From: Clostridia bacterium
GTDB lineage: Bacteria > Bacillota > Clostridia > Christensenellales > UBA1242
Reading direction: 5' to 3'
DNA length: 64,000 nt
Assembly (NCBI GenBank): GCA_017541375.1
Contig: JAFXZE010000005.1
Span: 1 to 64,000 of the forward strand
The notes under the pieces are model-generated. The model was given only the letters and a program-made list of their open reading frames with translations, did no database searches and had not been told where the DNA came from. A program made the translations under genes and the position numbers. Shown here one piece after another: positions 31,239 through 40,831 of the stretch. Numbering within the stretch: the stretch's first letter is position 1; each line of letters begins with the position of its first letter.

Positions 31239-32847
31239 ATCCAGCCTCCTTCTCTCTTGTTTTTGTATTAGAGCGATTTTTATGACGCAATGCTACTTTT
31301 TCACTGCGTGACAAATACCATAATGGATCTAAATCTTCCATCTTTTTGTTTTGTTCTTCATCTAAGCGTATGAGATGTCGTGGCTTCTCTATCGAAGTGT
31401 CTTTATCACCATATAACTCATATCTTTTTGTCGCTACTACTTGCTTCCACACTTTTCCTATAGGATAGTCTAATTTCTTCCCATTGTATTCAATTGATAC
31501 AACTTTAGCGTTACTAAAGAGCAAACTTCCTGTCACTCGATGTTGATATTCACATTGTGCGTAAAAAATATCAAAATCAAACCTCTTTACTTCGCGAGGT
31601 GTTTCCTCCACTATCTCCTTTACTTCGCGAGGTGTTTCCTCCACCATCTCTCTAGACTCTATGGGAGCAATTTTTGGAGAAATATCGACACTAGGGCTGA
31701 CTTGTTTTTTAAGACTCTTTTTAGGTGCTTTTACAGATTTTTTCTCAGACTTATGCTGGATACCGCTAGTTGAAGCAGCTTGACGCTTGTGTTCTACACA
31801 CCAATTATTATCCAATTCAAAAAGCTTTTGATACTCTTGAGGTTGAAGTCGCCTTACCTGCTTTAATTTTACATCAGGATGATGGTCATCGTTTAATTTT
31901 GTATGACGAATTTCTGTAAAATATCTTCCCAAATGATAAGCAATGGATATCCCTTCCTGCAGTGCTAAGTCATACCGCATAAAATCTACTGAATCGTCAA
32001 GTTTTACTACTACAGTTTGTTTATGTATATCAAGATTACCAAATTTGGTCCAATACAGCAGTGCGTAACTATAAAACTGCTCAAAATCAAAGGTATTTAT
32101 TCTTTTCTTTTGTGACACAGCAGCATTTTCATCAACTTTTTTTGCATCGATATTCTTTCCAGTTATTGGATCTATTCTATTCCCTATCATATTCTTAGGA
32201 TAATTCCAACAAGGATCGAGTGCAGCCAATCTATCAAACTGCTCTTTAGGATAGAATTTCCGTCTAGATGAGTGATCATCTTCATTGGAAAATTCTACTA
32301 TCCTTGCAAATTTGGTACCTAAATAATATACAATATTTTCCTTTTCTTTTTGGGTAATATTTTTATAGTTTTTAAATACTAATTCGCCATTCGAGTTTTT
32401 GACAACTAGACATCTTAGTGGAACATTAAGATTGCCAAATCGTTCTTTAAACAATACAGCGTATTGGTAAAACTCCTCAAATTCTACCTCACCATTGCTT
32501 CTCCAACTAGGAAATAATCTATCCATAGCTAAGCATTGATCCTGTGTCAATCTAATTTTACTAGTGCGAGTAGCGCATTCGTTGTCTTTTGCTACACTCC
32601 TTCTCACATAATCGATTTTTGCACCAAAGTCATAAATTTTTGCAGCATTTTGCTCTGGATTAGCATTTCTCAAAAAGACTGGTCCATTCTCTCCTGCAAT
32701 CACCACACATCTAGCAGGTACACTCAAGTGACCATATTGAGCAATATATTGCTCGCAATAATAATAAAATTCATCAAATTTAAACGGAAAGCTACGATAA
32801 GATCTTCTTTTCTTACCCAATCCACTACTATTTGGATTATACATCAA
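31225..32847 (-). CDS. Protein of four helicase-associated-like repeats, paralogue 1
   Basis: 540 residues with the same four-unit plan as the next gene: units at about 20-125, 126-222, 250-350 and 425-525, for example FYYYCEQYIAQYGHLSVPAR and FYQYAVLFKERFGNLNVPLR. A basic and proline-containing linker (about 350-425) separates units three and four and holds an 11-residue tandem duplication. No catalytic motif is seen. First gene of a two-gene operon with its own promoter. Repeats in this number without a helicase suggest a nucleic-acid-binding scaffold, by inference. Confidence 0.6.
   Translation of the reverse strand: MMYNPNSSGLGKKRRSYRSFPFKFDEFYYYCEQYIAQYGHLSVPARCVVIAGENGPVFLRNANPEQNAAKIYDFGAKIDYVRRSVAKDNECATRTSKIRLTQDQCLAMDRLFPSWRSNGEVEFEEFYQYAVLFKERFGNLNVPLRCLVVKNSNGELVFKNYKNITQKEKENIVYYLGTKFARIVEFSNEDDHSSRRKFYPKEQFDRLAALDPCWNYPKNMIGNRIDPITGKNIDAKKVDENAAVSQKKRINTFDFEQFYSYALLYWTKFGNLDIHKQTVVVKLDDSVDFMRYDLALQEGISIAYHLGRYFTEIRHTKLNDDHHPDVKLKQVRRLQPQEYQKLFELDNNWCVEHKRQAASTSGIQHKSEKKSVKAPKKSLKKQVSPSVDISPKIAPIESREMVEETPREVKEIVEETPREVKRFDFDIFYAQCEYQHRVTGSLLFSNAKVVSIEYNGKKLDYPIGKVWKQVVATKRYELYGDKDTSIEKPRHLIRLDEEQNKKMEDLDPLWYLSRSEKVALRHKNRSNTKTREKEAGYGDN
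31585..31650 (-). repeat. 33-bp in-frame tandem duplication
   Basis: Two copies of a 33-base unit (31585-31617 and 31618-31650) differ by one base. They encode two successive VEETPREVK units in the linker of the upstream paralogue. The duplication looks recent and may change linker length between strains. Confidence 0.85.
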
Positions 32848-32918
32848 ACCATCCCCCCAAAAACTAAATTAGCACCTCAAAACACCAATCCCACTCTATT
32901 GTGTTTTTTATCTGTAGT

Positions 32919-32947
32919 ATTTTAACACAAATATAAATTTTTGTCAA
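32919..32947 (-). promoter_or_regulatory. Sigma-A promoter of the helicase-associated-repeat operon
   Basis: Leftward TTGACA (32942-32947) and TAAAAT (32919-32924) with a 17-base spacer. The start lies about 65 bases before the first ATG. Confidence 0.7.
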
Positions 32948-33045
32948 TATTTGCTTATTTATCTAATTTAATAAAACAAAATCAAAAAAATTGACAAAAA
33001 ATCAAAAAAATTTGAAAAATTTTTCAAAAAATACCCCAAATTCAT

Positions 33046-33074
33046 TTGAAAAAAACTAAATAAAATTATATAAT
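33046..33074 (+). promoter_or_regulatory. Sigma-A promoter of the glycosyltransferase-like gene
   Basis: TTGAAA (33046-33051) and TATAAT (33069-33074) with a 17-base spacer, about 40 bases before the coding start. Confidence 0.65.
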
Positions 33075-33122
33075 AAGAATAAACTAAAATTAATTAGTTA
33101 AAAAATGCAATGAGGTACATTT

Positions 33123-34169
33123 ATGATTTCACTCGTTATCACTGCTGATACGACAAATGTTAATTGTGAACAAAAAGACAGAGAGTTTGCTAACCTGCTA
33201 GAAAAGTTTAAACAACCGTATGAGATTTTATATGTAGCAAATGAAGATTACGCTGGTATTGAAACATTAAAAATGATAGCCAAGCAAAATACAAACAGAA
33301 AGCTAGTCGTCACATCCAAATCAACCAACAAAAACACACAAATTTACGCTGCCTTAGACCACACTGATAATGGTGATGTACTACTTGCTACTATAGACAC
33401 AAATGTTGACCTGCTCACAATAATGCTACAAAAAAGACAAAATGAAGCAGAAATTGTGTTTGTAAGGCAAAAAGATAATTTCTTTAAATCGATATTTGTA
33501 GGGCTAGGCCAATTTGCCTATCACACAGGACTAAAGATTTTAGCTAGAGGAAAAGATATGTGTTGTGATTCTCAAGTGATTTTGCTAAATAATAGATCGG
33601 TAAATACTATAATACTAAACCCCGCACTAAGTAAAGCACTTAGGCTTGTGAACCCTGACCCAGAGCGTCCTGCTCGGACAGTAGTCGCGCCCAAAATATA
33701 TGACACAGAAACTCCATCAAGGCAAAAGAATAGTTCATCATTTCTCACTCTCGGGATAGTATCGTTTTTCTATATAATTGCTGCACTATTACTATTGATA
33801 GCTGTACCCCTAAATAACTCAAATGTTTATCCTATCATAGTGCTTGTTGGTATATTGGTATGGTTTTTGATAGGCGTTGTAGCACTTGTTACTGTAGCCA
33901 AATATATCTTCAGCTCTCGATTAGGACTGCCGATAGCATTGGATCTATCGGGTGAACCTGTAATAAACATCACCGCTCTTGTTATCAACCAAAAAGAGAT
34001 TAACGCTGAAGGATTGTTGGTAGATGAACATCAAAACACTAGCAAAACAAGTGCAGAAAAAACTAAAGCAAAAACTAGTAAGACAGAAATAAACGCAAAG
34101 GAAAAATCCGACCTAAAGGAAAGCAATAAAACAGAGACAAAAATAGAACAAAAAAAATCAAAAAAATAG
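33123..34169 (+). CDS. Degenerate family-2 glycosyltransferase-like membrane protein
   Basis: 348 residues. The first 170 residues have the alternating strands of a GT-A fold (ISLVITADTT, YEILYVANEDY, VLLATIDTNVD, EIVFVRQKDNFF) and resemble polyprenol-phosphate mannosyl/glucosyltransferases. The catalytic DDGS and DXD motifs are missing or altered, so activity is doubtful. Two membrane helices (about 204-225 and 235-262) and a long lysine/threonine-rich tail follow. GAGG precedes the ATG. It may be a regulatory or scaffolding relative. The next gene, gap, follows at 50 bases. Confidence 0.55.
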   Translation: MISLVITADTTNVNCEQKDREFANLLEKFKQPYEILYVANEDYAGIETLKMIAKQNTNRKLVVTSKSTNKNTQIYAALDHTDNGDVLLATIDTNVDLLTIMLQKRQNEAEIVFVRQKDNFFKSIFVGLGQFAYHTGLKILARGKDMCCDSQVILLNNRSVNTIILNPALSKALRLVNPDPERPARTVVAPKIYDTETPSRQKNSSSFLTLGIVSFFYIIAALLLLIAVPLNNSNVYPIIVLVGILVWFLIGVVALVTVAKYIFSSRLGLPIALDLSGEPVINITALVINQKEINAEGLLVDEHQNTSKTSAEKTKAKTSKTEINAKEKSDLKESNKTETKIEQKKSKK

Positions 34170-34171
34170 CA

Positions 34172-34198
34172 GAAGCCGTCTTAGTAGACGGTTTTACA
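34172..34198 (+). terminator. Weak hairpin between the glycosyltransferase-like gene and gap
   Basis: GCCGTC and GACGGT pair around TTAGTA, followed by TTTAC. The short T-run suggests partial termination, leaving gap co-transcribed in part. Confidence 0.4.
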
Positions 34199-34218
34199 TT
34201 AAAAGGAGAATAAAATAA

Positions 34219-35229
34219 ATGAACACAAAAATTGGAATAAATGGATTTGGTCGTATAGGAAGATTGGTAGCACGCATTGCCCTACTAAGAAGTGACGTGG
34301 AGATTGTGGGGATAAATGACCCATTTATGACTCCTGAATACGCTGCATATTTACTTAGCCTAGATTCTGTGCATGGAGAATTTTCAAAGGCTGTAACTTT
34401 TAAAGGAAACTATATCATCTGTGGAGAACAAAAAATACCATTTTTTGCAGAAAAAGAGCCCAAAAATATCCCGTGGGGAAAACTGGGATGTGAAATCGTA
34501 GTAGAAGCTAGTGGGAAATTTCGCACGAGCTTAGACACTAGCGCCCACTTGACTGCTGGAGCAAAGCGTGTTATAATAACTTCACCAGCCAAAAGTGATG
34601 ATATTCCCACTATTGTGATGGGAGTAAATCATCAAACATTAAATAAAAGTATGCAAATTATTTCCAACGCTAGTTGCACTACAAACGGATTAGCCCCAAT
34701 TGTAAAAGTATTGGAAGACAACTTTGGTATAGAAGAAGGTTTGATGACTACAATTCACTCTATTACAGCTTCTCAACTTGTAGTAGATGGCTCAGCAAAA
34801 GACTGGCGTATTGGTCGTGCTGCAGGTGAAAACATAATCCCCTATTCTACTGGAGCAGCTTCTGTTATCGGCAAAATTATCCCTAGCCTAAAGGGTAAAC
34901 TTACTGGGATGAGTTTTAGAGTGCCTACTGTAAATGTCTCTTGTGTAGATCTGACTGTAAGACTAAAAAAACCTACCACATACGGTGATATTTGTGCTAG
35001 CATGCTAAAGGCTAGTAAGCACGAGCTTAAGGGAATATTAGGATATGAAAACAGACCAGTCGTATCAAAAGACTTTAACGGAGATCCTCGCAGCTCAATC
35101 TTTGATGAAACTGCCGGTATCATGCTAAACAATCGATTTGTAAAGGTAGTGGCTTGGTATGATAATGAATGGGGATATTCCAATAGAGTAATCGACTTAG
35201 CTAGATATTTAAAAACTGTCATAAAATAA
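34219..35229 (+). CDS. gap: Glyceraldehyde-3-phosphate dehydrogenase
   Basis: 336 residues. NAD-binding GINGFGRIGR (4-13), the catalytic SNASCTTNGLAP (Cys about 151), the RAAGENIIPYSTGAA segment and the C-terminal WYDNEWGYSNRV are all present. It oxidises glyceraldehyde-3-phosphate to 1,3-bisphosphoglycerate in glycolysis. Some segments (NDPFMTPEYAAYLLSLDSVH) look like the eukaryote-type GapC rather than the common Bacillus form. No pgk or cggR gene is adjacent, unlike the usual Firmicute operon. GGAG precedes the ATG. Confidence 0.97.
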   Translation: MNTKIGINGFGRIGRLVARIALLRSDVEIVGINDPFMTPEYAAYLLSLDSVHGEFSKAVTFKGNYIICGEQKIPFFAEKEPKNIPWGKLGCEIVVEASGKFRTSLDTSAHLTAGAKRVIITSPAKSDDIPTIVMGVNHQTLNKSMQIISNASCTTNGLAPIVKVLEDNFGIEEGLMTTIHSITASQLVVDGSAKDWRIGRAAGENIIPYSTGAASVIGKIIPSLKGKLTGMSFRVPTVNVSCVDLTVRLKKPTTYGDICASMLKASKHELKGILGYENRPVVSKDFNGDPRSSIFDETAGIMLNNRFVKVVAWYDNEWGYSNRVIDLARYLKTVIK

Positions 35230-35245
35230 ACTTTAGGAGAAAAAT

Positions 35246-35746
35246 ATGCGTTGTCCATGCTGTGGCGCGAAGTTACGAAAAAACGATAATATGTGCATTC
35301 GTTGTGGCACAAAACTCAGTCAAATCGAAAACGCAAGCCACCAAGCAGTAACTAAAGCTCGAAAGGAGTTTACTCCCGAAAAAGTAGTGCTCACTAAGAT
35401 TTGGCCCAAAGATCTGAGCTACAAAAACACTCTACTTATGTGCATATTTTTAGGTACATTTGGTGGACACTATTTTTATGTAAAGCGAAAGATTCCTGGA
35501 ATAATTTATTTAGTTTGTTGGTCTATATTTTTGGTATTTTCTTTTATAGCTTCACAATATACCGTAGGTGATAGCCCTGTTCCCCAATTTAATTCACCTG
35601 CTATGGACATTTTATTTGGATTTGCTTGCTGTGCGGGGGCTTTGATAACAGTTTTGTGGCTAATGGATATAATTAGAATCTCATTCAAGCGATTTTATGT
35701 GCCTGTAGTACTAGAAAATAATAACAAAAACAAAGGGAAAAAATAA
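35246..35746 (+). CDS. Zinc-ribbon plus TM2-like membrane protein
   Basis: 166 residues. A double-CxxC zinc ribbon opens the protein ([19 protein letters not shown], 3-21). After a linker, a TM2-type unit follows ([20 protein letters not shown] then KIPGIIYLV), with a third helix and a charged tail. The TM2 glycine-rich [11 protein letters not shown] motif is typical. Function is not known in bacteria. AGGAGA precedes the ATG. The stop overlaps the mnmA start (TAATG), so both are co-translated. Confidence 0.75.
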   Translation: MRCPCCGAKLRKNDNMCIRCGTKLSQIENASHQAVTKARKEFTPEKVVLTKIWPKDLSYKNTLLMCIFLGTFGGHYFYVKRKIPGIIYLVCWSIFLVFSFIASQYTVGDSPVPQFNSPAMDILFGFACCAGALITVLWLMDIIRISFKRFYVPVVLENNNKNKGKK

Positions 35747-36825
35747 TGAAAACTATCGTAGTGGGTATGAGCGGTGGCGTTGATTCGAGCGTTACTGCTC
35801 TATTACTTAAAGAGCAAGGTTACAATGTAATCGGACTATTTATGAAAAACTGGGAGGAAAAAGATGACTTAGGGCGTTGCACTAGCACGCAAGATTATGA
35901 AGATGTGGCTCGAGTTTGTGATGCGCTAGATATCCCCTACTACGCTGTAAACTTTAGTAAAGAGTACTATGAACGCGTATTTGAATATTTTTTAAAAAGC
36001 TATCGTGAAGGACGCACTCCAAACCCAGATGTATTGTGCAATCGTGAAATAAAATTTGGACCATTTATCGAGCATGCTAAGATGCTTGGCGCTGAAAAAA
36101 TAGCCACAGGACACTATGCAAAAGTAACAGAAAATAATGGACTATATTATCTACAAAAATGTGCCGACTCAACTAAAGACCAGACATATTTTCTCAATCA
36201 ACTCAACCAAACCCAACTCTCTTTCGTTCTATTCCCCTTAGCCAATCTAAAGAAAACCCAAGTCCGCAAAATTGCTGCCGAACACAATCTTATTACAGCT
36301 AACAAAAAAGATAGCACCGGCATTTGCTTTATTGGAGAACGAAATTTTAGAAACTTTCTATCTCATTATCTCCCTGCGCAAAAAGGGGAAATTCGCTCAA
36401 CTACTGGCAAATTACTTGGCTACCACTCTGGACTGATGTATTATACTATTGGTCAGCACAAAGGACTCGGAATCGGCGGACAAAAAGGAGAGAAAGAAGG
36501 GGCTTGGTTTGTAGTCAAAAAAGACCTAACCACAAACACATTGGTTGTAGCTCAAGGCGATGAAAAAGACCTATATTCGCTAGGCTTAACTACAGCCGGA
36601 TTCAATTGGATTCCTATCCCACCCAAAGAGACTTCATTTGAGTGTTTTGCAAAATTTCGCTATCGCCAACCCGACCAAAAAGTAACTGTAAAACAAGAAA
36701 AAAATGGCGTAACACTAACCTTTGCTACCCCGCAAAAAGCCATCACTCAAGGACAGTATGCAGTGCTATATGATAAAGCAGGAAATTGTCTGGGCGGTGG
36801 AGAAATAGATAATATAATAAAGTAA
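35746..36825 (+). CDS. mnmA: tRNA-specific 2-thiouridylase MnmA
   Basis: 359 residues. The PP-loop [10 protein letters not shown] (7-16) binds ATP. The catalytic Cys pair is in [10 protein letters not shown] (about 99-108) and STGICFIGE (about 193-201). It adds sulfur to U34 of tRNA-Lys, -Glu and -Gln wobble bases with a persulfide donor. Length is normal. Translation is coupled to the preceding TM2-like gene through TAATG, an unusual partner. Confidence 0.96.
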   Translation: MKTIVVGMSGGVDSSVTALLLKEQGYNVIGLFMKNWEEKDDLGRCTSTQDYEDVARVCDALDIPYYAVNFSKEYYERVFEYFLKSYREGRTPNPDVLCNREIKFGPFIEHAKMLGAEKIATGHYAKVTENNGLYYLQKCADSTKDQTYFLNQLNQTQLSFVLFPLANLKKTQVRKIAAEHNLITANKKDSTGICFIGERNFRNFLSHYLPAQKGEIRSTTGKLLGYHSGLMYYTIGQHKGLGIGGQKGEKEGAWFVVKKDLTTNTLVVAQGDEKDLYSLGLTTAGFNWIPIPPKETSFECFAKFRYRQPDQKVTVKQEKNGVTLTFATPQKAITQGQYAVLYDKAGNCLGGGEIDNIIK

Positions 36826-36849
36826 AAGAGCGAGTAACTCGCTCTTTTT
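36824..36849. terminator. Bidirectional terminator between mnmA and a convergent lipoprotein gene
   Basis: AAAAGAGCGAG and CTCGCTCTTTTT form an 11-bp stem around TAA. It starts at the mnmA stop and ends just before the convergent gene. Confidence 0.85.
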
Positions 36850-37777
36850 ACACACCCTTTATACGAATGCTGAATGTTTTAGATTCTGCACTATCGCCCG
36901 ATTTTTGATTTTGAATTGAAATGCAGTCTAAAATGCTCTCCCCCGTCGATAAAACTTTCTTTTCCATAATAAACACAGATACACAAGCTTGGTCTGCGTT
37001 TTCTAAATCAGCCTCATCATCCTCTTCTTCATCAAAGTTTTCATACGGGTCAAACGAATATGGATCGACACCATCTTTAATATACAGTTTTATAAACCAA
37101 ATCTTGCCTTTATTAGCAACTACCTCTTTATTGATATAGTTGACTGGAGCAACATTGGTTAATTCGCCAATTTCATTTGTGTCAATCTGGATCATATCAC
37201 TAGCCTCCATGTTAGTATCTAATCGCCCACTACCGTTAACAAAAGAATACTTTACACTCATGATTTGTGTTGTACCAGTTAATTGCTCCTCAAAGTCACC
37301 AAATGTGGCTCCAGTAGTATTACCTGAAATATTCAAATTTCCGTTTTCCAACTGCAGAGCCATAAATCCAACACAAGTATACAAAGCCTTGTACTCAGTA
37401 TTGGACTGAATAGATGCTTTTGAAACCTTAATTACATTTTCCCCAGAATATGGTACTCCATTTTGAAGCCAAACAGCAAAGCCCTTTTTATTGGCTAAAG
37501 AATAAATCAAAATATCGCTTTCCCTTTCTGAAATTCTACCGCCGATTACGTTTATTTTGTGACCTTCATCATCTATATATTCATCATCTTCAGCAGAAAA
37601 TTTTTCGATAGTTTGATTTAGTGTTGCAATTTCACCGTCCTTTACAGCAATTTCGTCTTTCAATTTTTTTACCTCTTCACTATTGCCGCATCCTGAAAGC
37701 ATCAAAAATACGAAAGTCAGCATCATCACCAAACTAATTAGCAAACCATTTTTAGTTGCATTTTTATAATTAATCAT
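36848..37777 (-). CDS. Putative lipoprotein with short coiled coil
   Basis: 309 residues. Signal peptide and lipobox (LMLSGC, Cys about 30), then a coiled coil (about 33-60, EEVKKLKDEIAVKDGEIATL), then a beta-rich exported domain of about 220 residues with an acidic insertion (FDEEEDDEADLE). No family recognised. GGAGG precedes the ATG. It is alone, between a convergent terminator and an empty 118-base upstream region. Confidence 0.7.
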   Translation of the reverse strand: MINYKNATKNGLLISLVMMLTFVFLMLSGCGNSEEVKKLKDEIAVKDGEIATLNQTIEKFSAEDDEYIDDEGHKINVIGGRISERESDILIYSLANKKGFAVWLQNGVPYSGENVIKVSKASIQSNTEYKALYTCVGFMALQLENGNLNISGNTTGATFGDFEEQLTGTTQIMSVKYSFVNGSGRLDTNMEASDMIQIDTNEIGELTNVAPVNYINKEVVANKGKIWFIKLYIKDGVDPYSFDPYENFDEEEDDEADLENADQACVSVFIMEKKVLSTGESILDCISIQNQKSGDSAESKTFSIRIKGV

Positions 37778-37895
37778 TTTGTCCTCCTACTTGTTTTATT
37801 TTATCTAATTCAACATAAAATATCAAGCAAATCAACATACATTTATAAAATTTAAGAATAAACAAAAAAATAACCTAAATATCATTTAAGCTATT

Positions 37896-38747
37896 TTAGT
37901 TGGAAATATATTCTAATTTTTTGTCATAAAATTTTTCATATGTTTTTACCCATGCATCATAGTTTTCTTTCTTCATATTCTCAATATTTTCAGATTTCTT
38001 TAAGTCTTTATTTGGAAAAATTGGCTGTAAAAAATTGACATAATATTCTTGTACCAAATATCCATCATCATCTACTATTTTGCTATCTTTCATTGTCACA
38101 AAAACTGGCAAGATTGGTTTATTAAACTGTGTTGCGAGCTTGAATGCTCCATCTACTAACGGGCGTGGTTTTTTGTAGTTCCACCACATTGCCTGCTCAG
38201 GATAAATCAATATTTTTTCGCCTCTATCCAAAAGATTTCCCACACTCCTGTAAAACTTTTTCATTGTGTCATAGTTAGAACTAAGAGGAAGAGTATTTGC
38301 ATGTTTCATAAGCAATCCCACCATTCCTTTAGCTCTAAAAAAATTGCCTTCCTTAATCACTTTATATAACATTTGTTTTTTACCCATATATGGTCGTATA
38401 GCCCGATATACGGCGTAATTATCCCTTATATTAAAGTGATTGCAGGTAATAATTGCCCCACCAGAAAGATTTATGAAATTCTCTATTCCACAAATTTCTT
38501 TTATGATAAACTTTTTATTCTTTATCATATGCTCAAAGTATGTATATCCCATAAAATTAGCTAACTTTGTCAAAAATTTATTCTTTCGTTTTTCGATTAG
38601 GTAATCCACATCATCTGGTAGTAGCGCAGGACTTACTGGATCTTCCTCCACATCATCATTAAATCTAGCTAATTTTTCGTACTCCGCTATTTTTTCCAAG
38701 ACCTTCTTTCTTGAAAGAGCAAGTTCTTCTTGTTTCTTTGTTTTCAT
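37896..38747 (-). CDS. PlsC-like acyltransferase
   Basis: 283 residues. The HX4D catalytic motif is NHFNIRD (His 104, Asp 109). Downstream are the GLLMKHANTLPLSS and ILIYPEQAMW blocks, corresponding to the substrate-binding and (F/Y)PEG motifs of 1-acyl-glycerol-phosphate acyltransferases. It probably acylates lysophosphatidate or a related lipid at the membrane. The first 60 residues are charged and unusual. GAGG precedes the ATG. It is downstream of the glycosyltransferase by 45 bases and likely co-transcribed. Confidence 0.78.
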   Translation of the reverse strand: MKTKKQEELALSRKKVLEKIAEYEKLARFNDDVEEDPVSPALLPDDVDYLIEKRKNKFLTKLANFMGYTYFEHMIKNKKFIIKEICGIENFINLSGGAIITCNHFNIRDNYAVYRAIRPYMGKKQMLYKVIKEGNFFRAKGMVGLLMKHANTLPLSSNYDTMKKFYRSVGNLLDRGEKILIYPEQAMWWNYKKPRPLVDGAFKLATQFNKPILPVFVTMKDSKIVDDDGYLVQEYYVNFLQPIFPNKDLKKSENIENMKKENYDAWVKTYEKFYDKKLEYISN

Positions 38748-38792
38748 TTTTTCCTCATTGTAAATACTGATTTTTATTAACTAAAAAATCTA

Positions 38793-40007
38793 TCAAAAAC
38801 CGAACTGTTTTAATACACTATTTGCGCATTGTGCTTCAATAGTTGAATTGTGATCCAATTCATCAATTAATCGTGCTTGATTACTTACTAAGTTTAGAGT
38901 TCCGCATTTTTCTGTAAAGAGCTTTAAGAAAATCGACATAAATACAAAAGCAAAAGTAATGTCTCTATTATCAGCATTTTTTTGAAACGCCTCTATACAA
39001 AAGTCAATAAACTTCTCAATCAATTCGGCCTGCTGCTGCGTTGTTATTTTTTTTAACTTAAAACCATACTTTTTTTGAGAATTAAAATAACTAACAAATT
39101 CTTTGCAATTAAAAATGCTAGTATATTCGACTATCAAACCAAATTTGGGTACACCCGAAGCAACAAATGGAACTAATTGCCAAAATGCATAATCAATCAC
39201 CCTCAAATATTTCAACTCTTCAGCCAATTCCTTTGGCCAAAGATTGTCTTTTATAGCCCTATCTACGACAGCCTCGTGTTGGGGCATGTAAGATAGGAGT
39301 TGATGACACATACTTGTTTTATTTTCCCAAAAATTACCTTTAAACAATTTATCTATTGTAGCATCTTCATTTTTTTGCTCTTCCTTTGGTCGCATCATAT
39401 TAAGTACATAAAAATATAGATACTCGCTTGTAGAAACCACTTTCTTAACATTGGGCAAGTTAGAAAAATTGCACAACTCATCTTCTGAAATATGAACTGA
39501 TTCATCATACGAAGTTTTAAAACATTCTCGTTTCCATAATTTGTTCCACGGCATAACTAAGCCAAAACAATCTTGATAAAAACTATATAAATCATCTTTG
39601 TTGGTCAAATCATAGACCTTATCCTCATAAAAGCACTTTAATATTGAATTTGTATATCTACATACACACAGATCTGCATCGTTTTTTTCTAATAAGCTTA
39701 CCATTTTCTCTAGCATATGCTCACTCAATGTGTCATCAGCATCCATAAATTGAATATAGTCCCCTGTTGCATTAGCAATACCAGTATTTCTCGCCCTAGA
39801 TACACCTCCATGTTCGATGTGTATTGCCTTAAATCTATCATCTTGCTCCTGCCAATACTGTAAAATACTTAGCGTGCTGTCCGTTGAACCATCATCCACC
39901 GCCAAGACCTCAAAGTTTTTGTATGTTTGATTTTTTAAGCACGTTAATGCTGCATCAATAGTTTTGGAAGCATTGTATGCTGGAACTATTATTGAAACTT
40001 TCTTCAT
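38793..40007 (-). CDS. Family-2 glycosyltransferase
   Basis: 404 residues with the GT-A opening VSIIVPAYNASKTIDAALTC, the nucleotide-binding VDDGSTDST (about 36-44) and the DXD-like FMDADDT (about 92-98). The C-terminal 250 residues are not recognised. It transfers a sugar from a nucleotide donor to a surface polymer or lipid; the acceptor is unknown. GGAAG precedes the ATG. Probably in one operon with the PlsC-like gene. Confidence 0.85.
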   Translation of the reverse strand: MKKVSIIVPAYNASKTIDAALTCLKNQTYKNFEVLAVDDGSTDSTLSILQYWQEQDDRFKAIHIEHGGVSRARNTGIANATGDYIQFMDADDTLSEHMLEKMVSLLEKNDADLCVCRYTNSILKCFYEDKVYDLTNKDDLYSFYQDCFGLVMPWNKLWKRECFKTSYDESVHISEDELCNFSNLPNVKKVVSTSEYLYFYVLNMMRPKEEQKNEDATIDKLFKGNFWENKTSMCHQLLSYMPQHEAVVDRAIKDNLWPKELAEELKYLRVIDYAFWQLVPFVASGVPKFGLIVEYTSIFNCKEFVSYFNSQKKYGFKLKKITTQQQAELIEKFIDFCIEAFQKNADNRDITFAFVFMSIFLKLFTEKCGTLNLVSNQARLIDELDHNSTIEAQCANSVLKQFGF

Positions 40008-40151
40008 TTAAAAATTCTTCCTCCTTAAACTGTGACAAAATTATACATTTTTCGAAAATTTTCTACAAGAGAATTTCCTTTTTATAGCTCTCTATACACG
40101 AAAATCTTATAAATTCACTCTACCGTAGCGAGAATTCTTTGAAAATTTGGC

Positions 40152-40180
40152 TTGATTATTGATAATTTTTGTGTTATAAT
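40152..40180 (+). promoter_or_regulatory. Promoter predicted to give a leaderless regulator mRNA
   Basis: TTGATT (40152-40157) and TATAAT (40175-40180) are 17 bases apart. The expected start, seven bases after the -10, is the A of the ATG at 40187. No Shine-Dalgarno precedes the gene. Confidence 0.6.
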
Positions 40181-40186
40181 ATCTAC

Positions 40187-40804
40187 ATGAAAAACATAAG
40201 AGAAATTGTTTCAAACAACATTATAGAATTAAGAAAGAAGAACAACCTCACCCAAATTAAGTTAGCCGAAAAGATAAATTTTTCGGATAAAGCAATATCC
40301 CGTTGGGAAAAGGGCGAAGTGATTCCTGATATTGAAACTCTCCAAGTATTAGCAGACACATTTGATGTGCCAATTGCCACACTTCTAGAAGAACATCATG
40401 ATGAAGAAAAAGAGAGCATAGAAAAAAGAAATGACTTACTTTCTCAAATATTATTTGTCTTCGAAATTTGGACAATAATCTGCGTAATATACATATATAT
40501 AAATGTTGCTTACAACCAAAATCCTTGGAAGATTTTTTTATCTGGCATCCCTATATCGGCGGCAATTCTGTTTTTCTTTAGCATAAAAAAAAGTACCATT
40601 GCAAAATTTGTATACGCAACAGTACTTACTTGGTCAACGTTAATTTGCATATTTATTTTTATGCTACCTGTTATTGCTTGGTACATTTTTATCATAGGTC
40701 TTCCTGTTCAAGGCATACTTATACTAAAGTATTTATTCAAAATTAAACAAAAAAATATTTTAAGCATCAAGGTTTTAAAAAAATTCAAAAATAACAAAAA
40801 ATAG
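40187..40804 (+). CDS. XRE-family HTH regulator with membrane domain
   Basis: 205 residues from MKNIREIVSNNIIELRKKNN. The helix-turn-helix (about 8-62) has LTQIKLAEKINFSDKAISRW and the conserved WEKG, as in Cro/CI-type proteins. The second half has four hydrophobic helices (from about 85), so it is a membrane-tethered DNA-binding protein of unknown signal. Two upstream in-frame codons (MCYNIY) would fall inside the promoter, so the ATG at 40187 is chosen. It is probably translated from a leaderless mRNA. Confidence 0.75.
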   Translation: MKNIREIVSNNIIELRKKNNLTQIKLAEKINFSDKAISRWEKGEVIPDIETLQVLADTFDVPIATLLEEHHDEEKESIEKRNDLLSQILFVFEIWTIICVIYIYINVAYNQNPWKIFLSGIPISAAILFFFSIKKSTIAKFVYATVLTWSTLICIFIFMLPVIAWYIFIIGLPVQGILILKYLFKIKQKNILSIKVLKKFKNNKK

Positions 40805-40831
40805 CCTAAATAAAAGCGGGCTATTTTGTTT

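Noticed and set aside
31585..31650. Short tandem repeat resembling a CRISPR unit
   Set aside because: Only two adjacent copies with no spacers, in frame inside a gene; a coding duplication.
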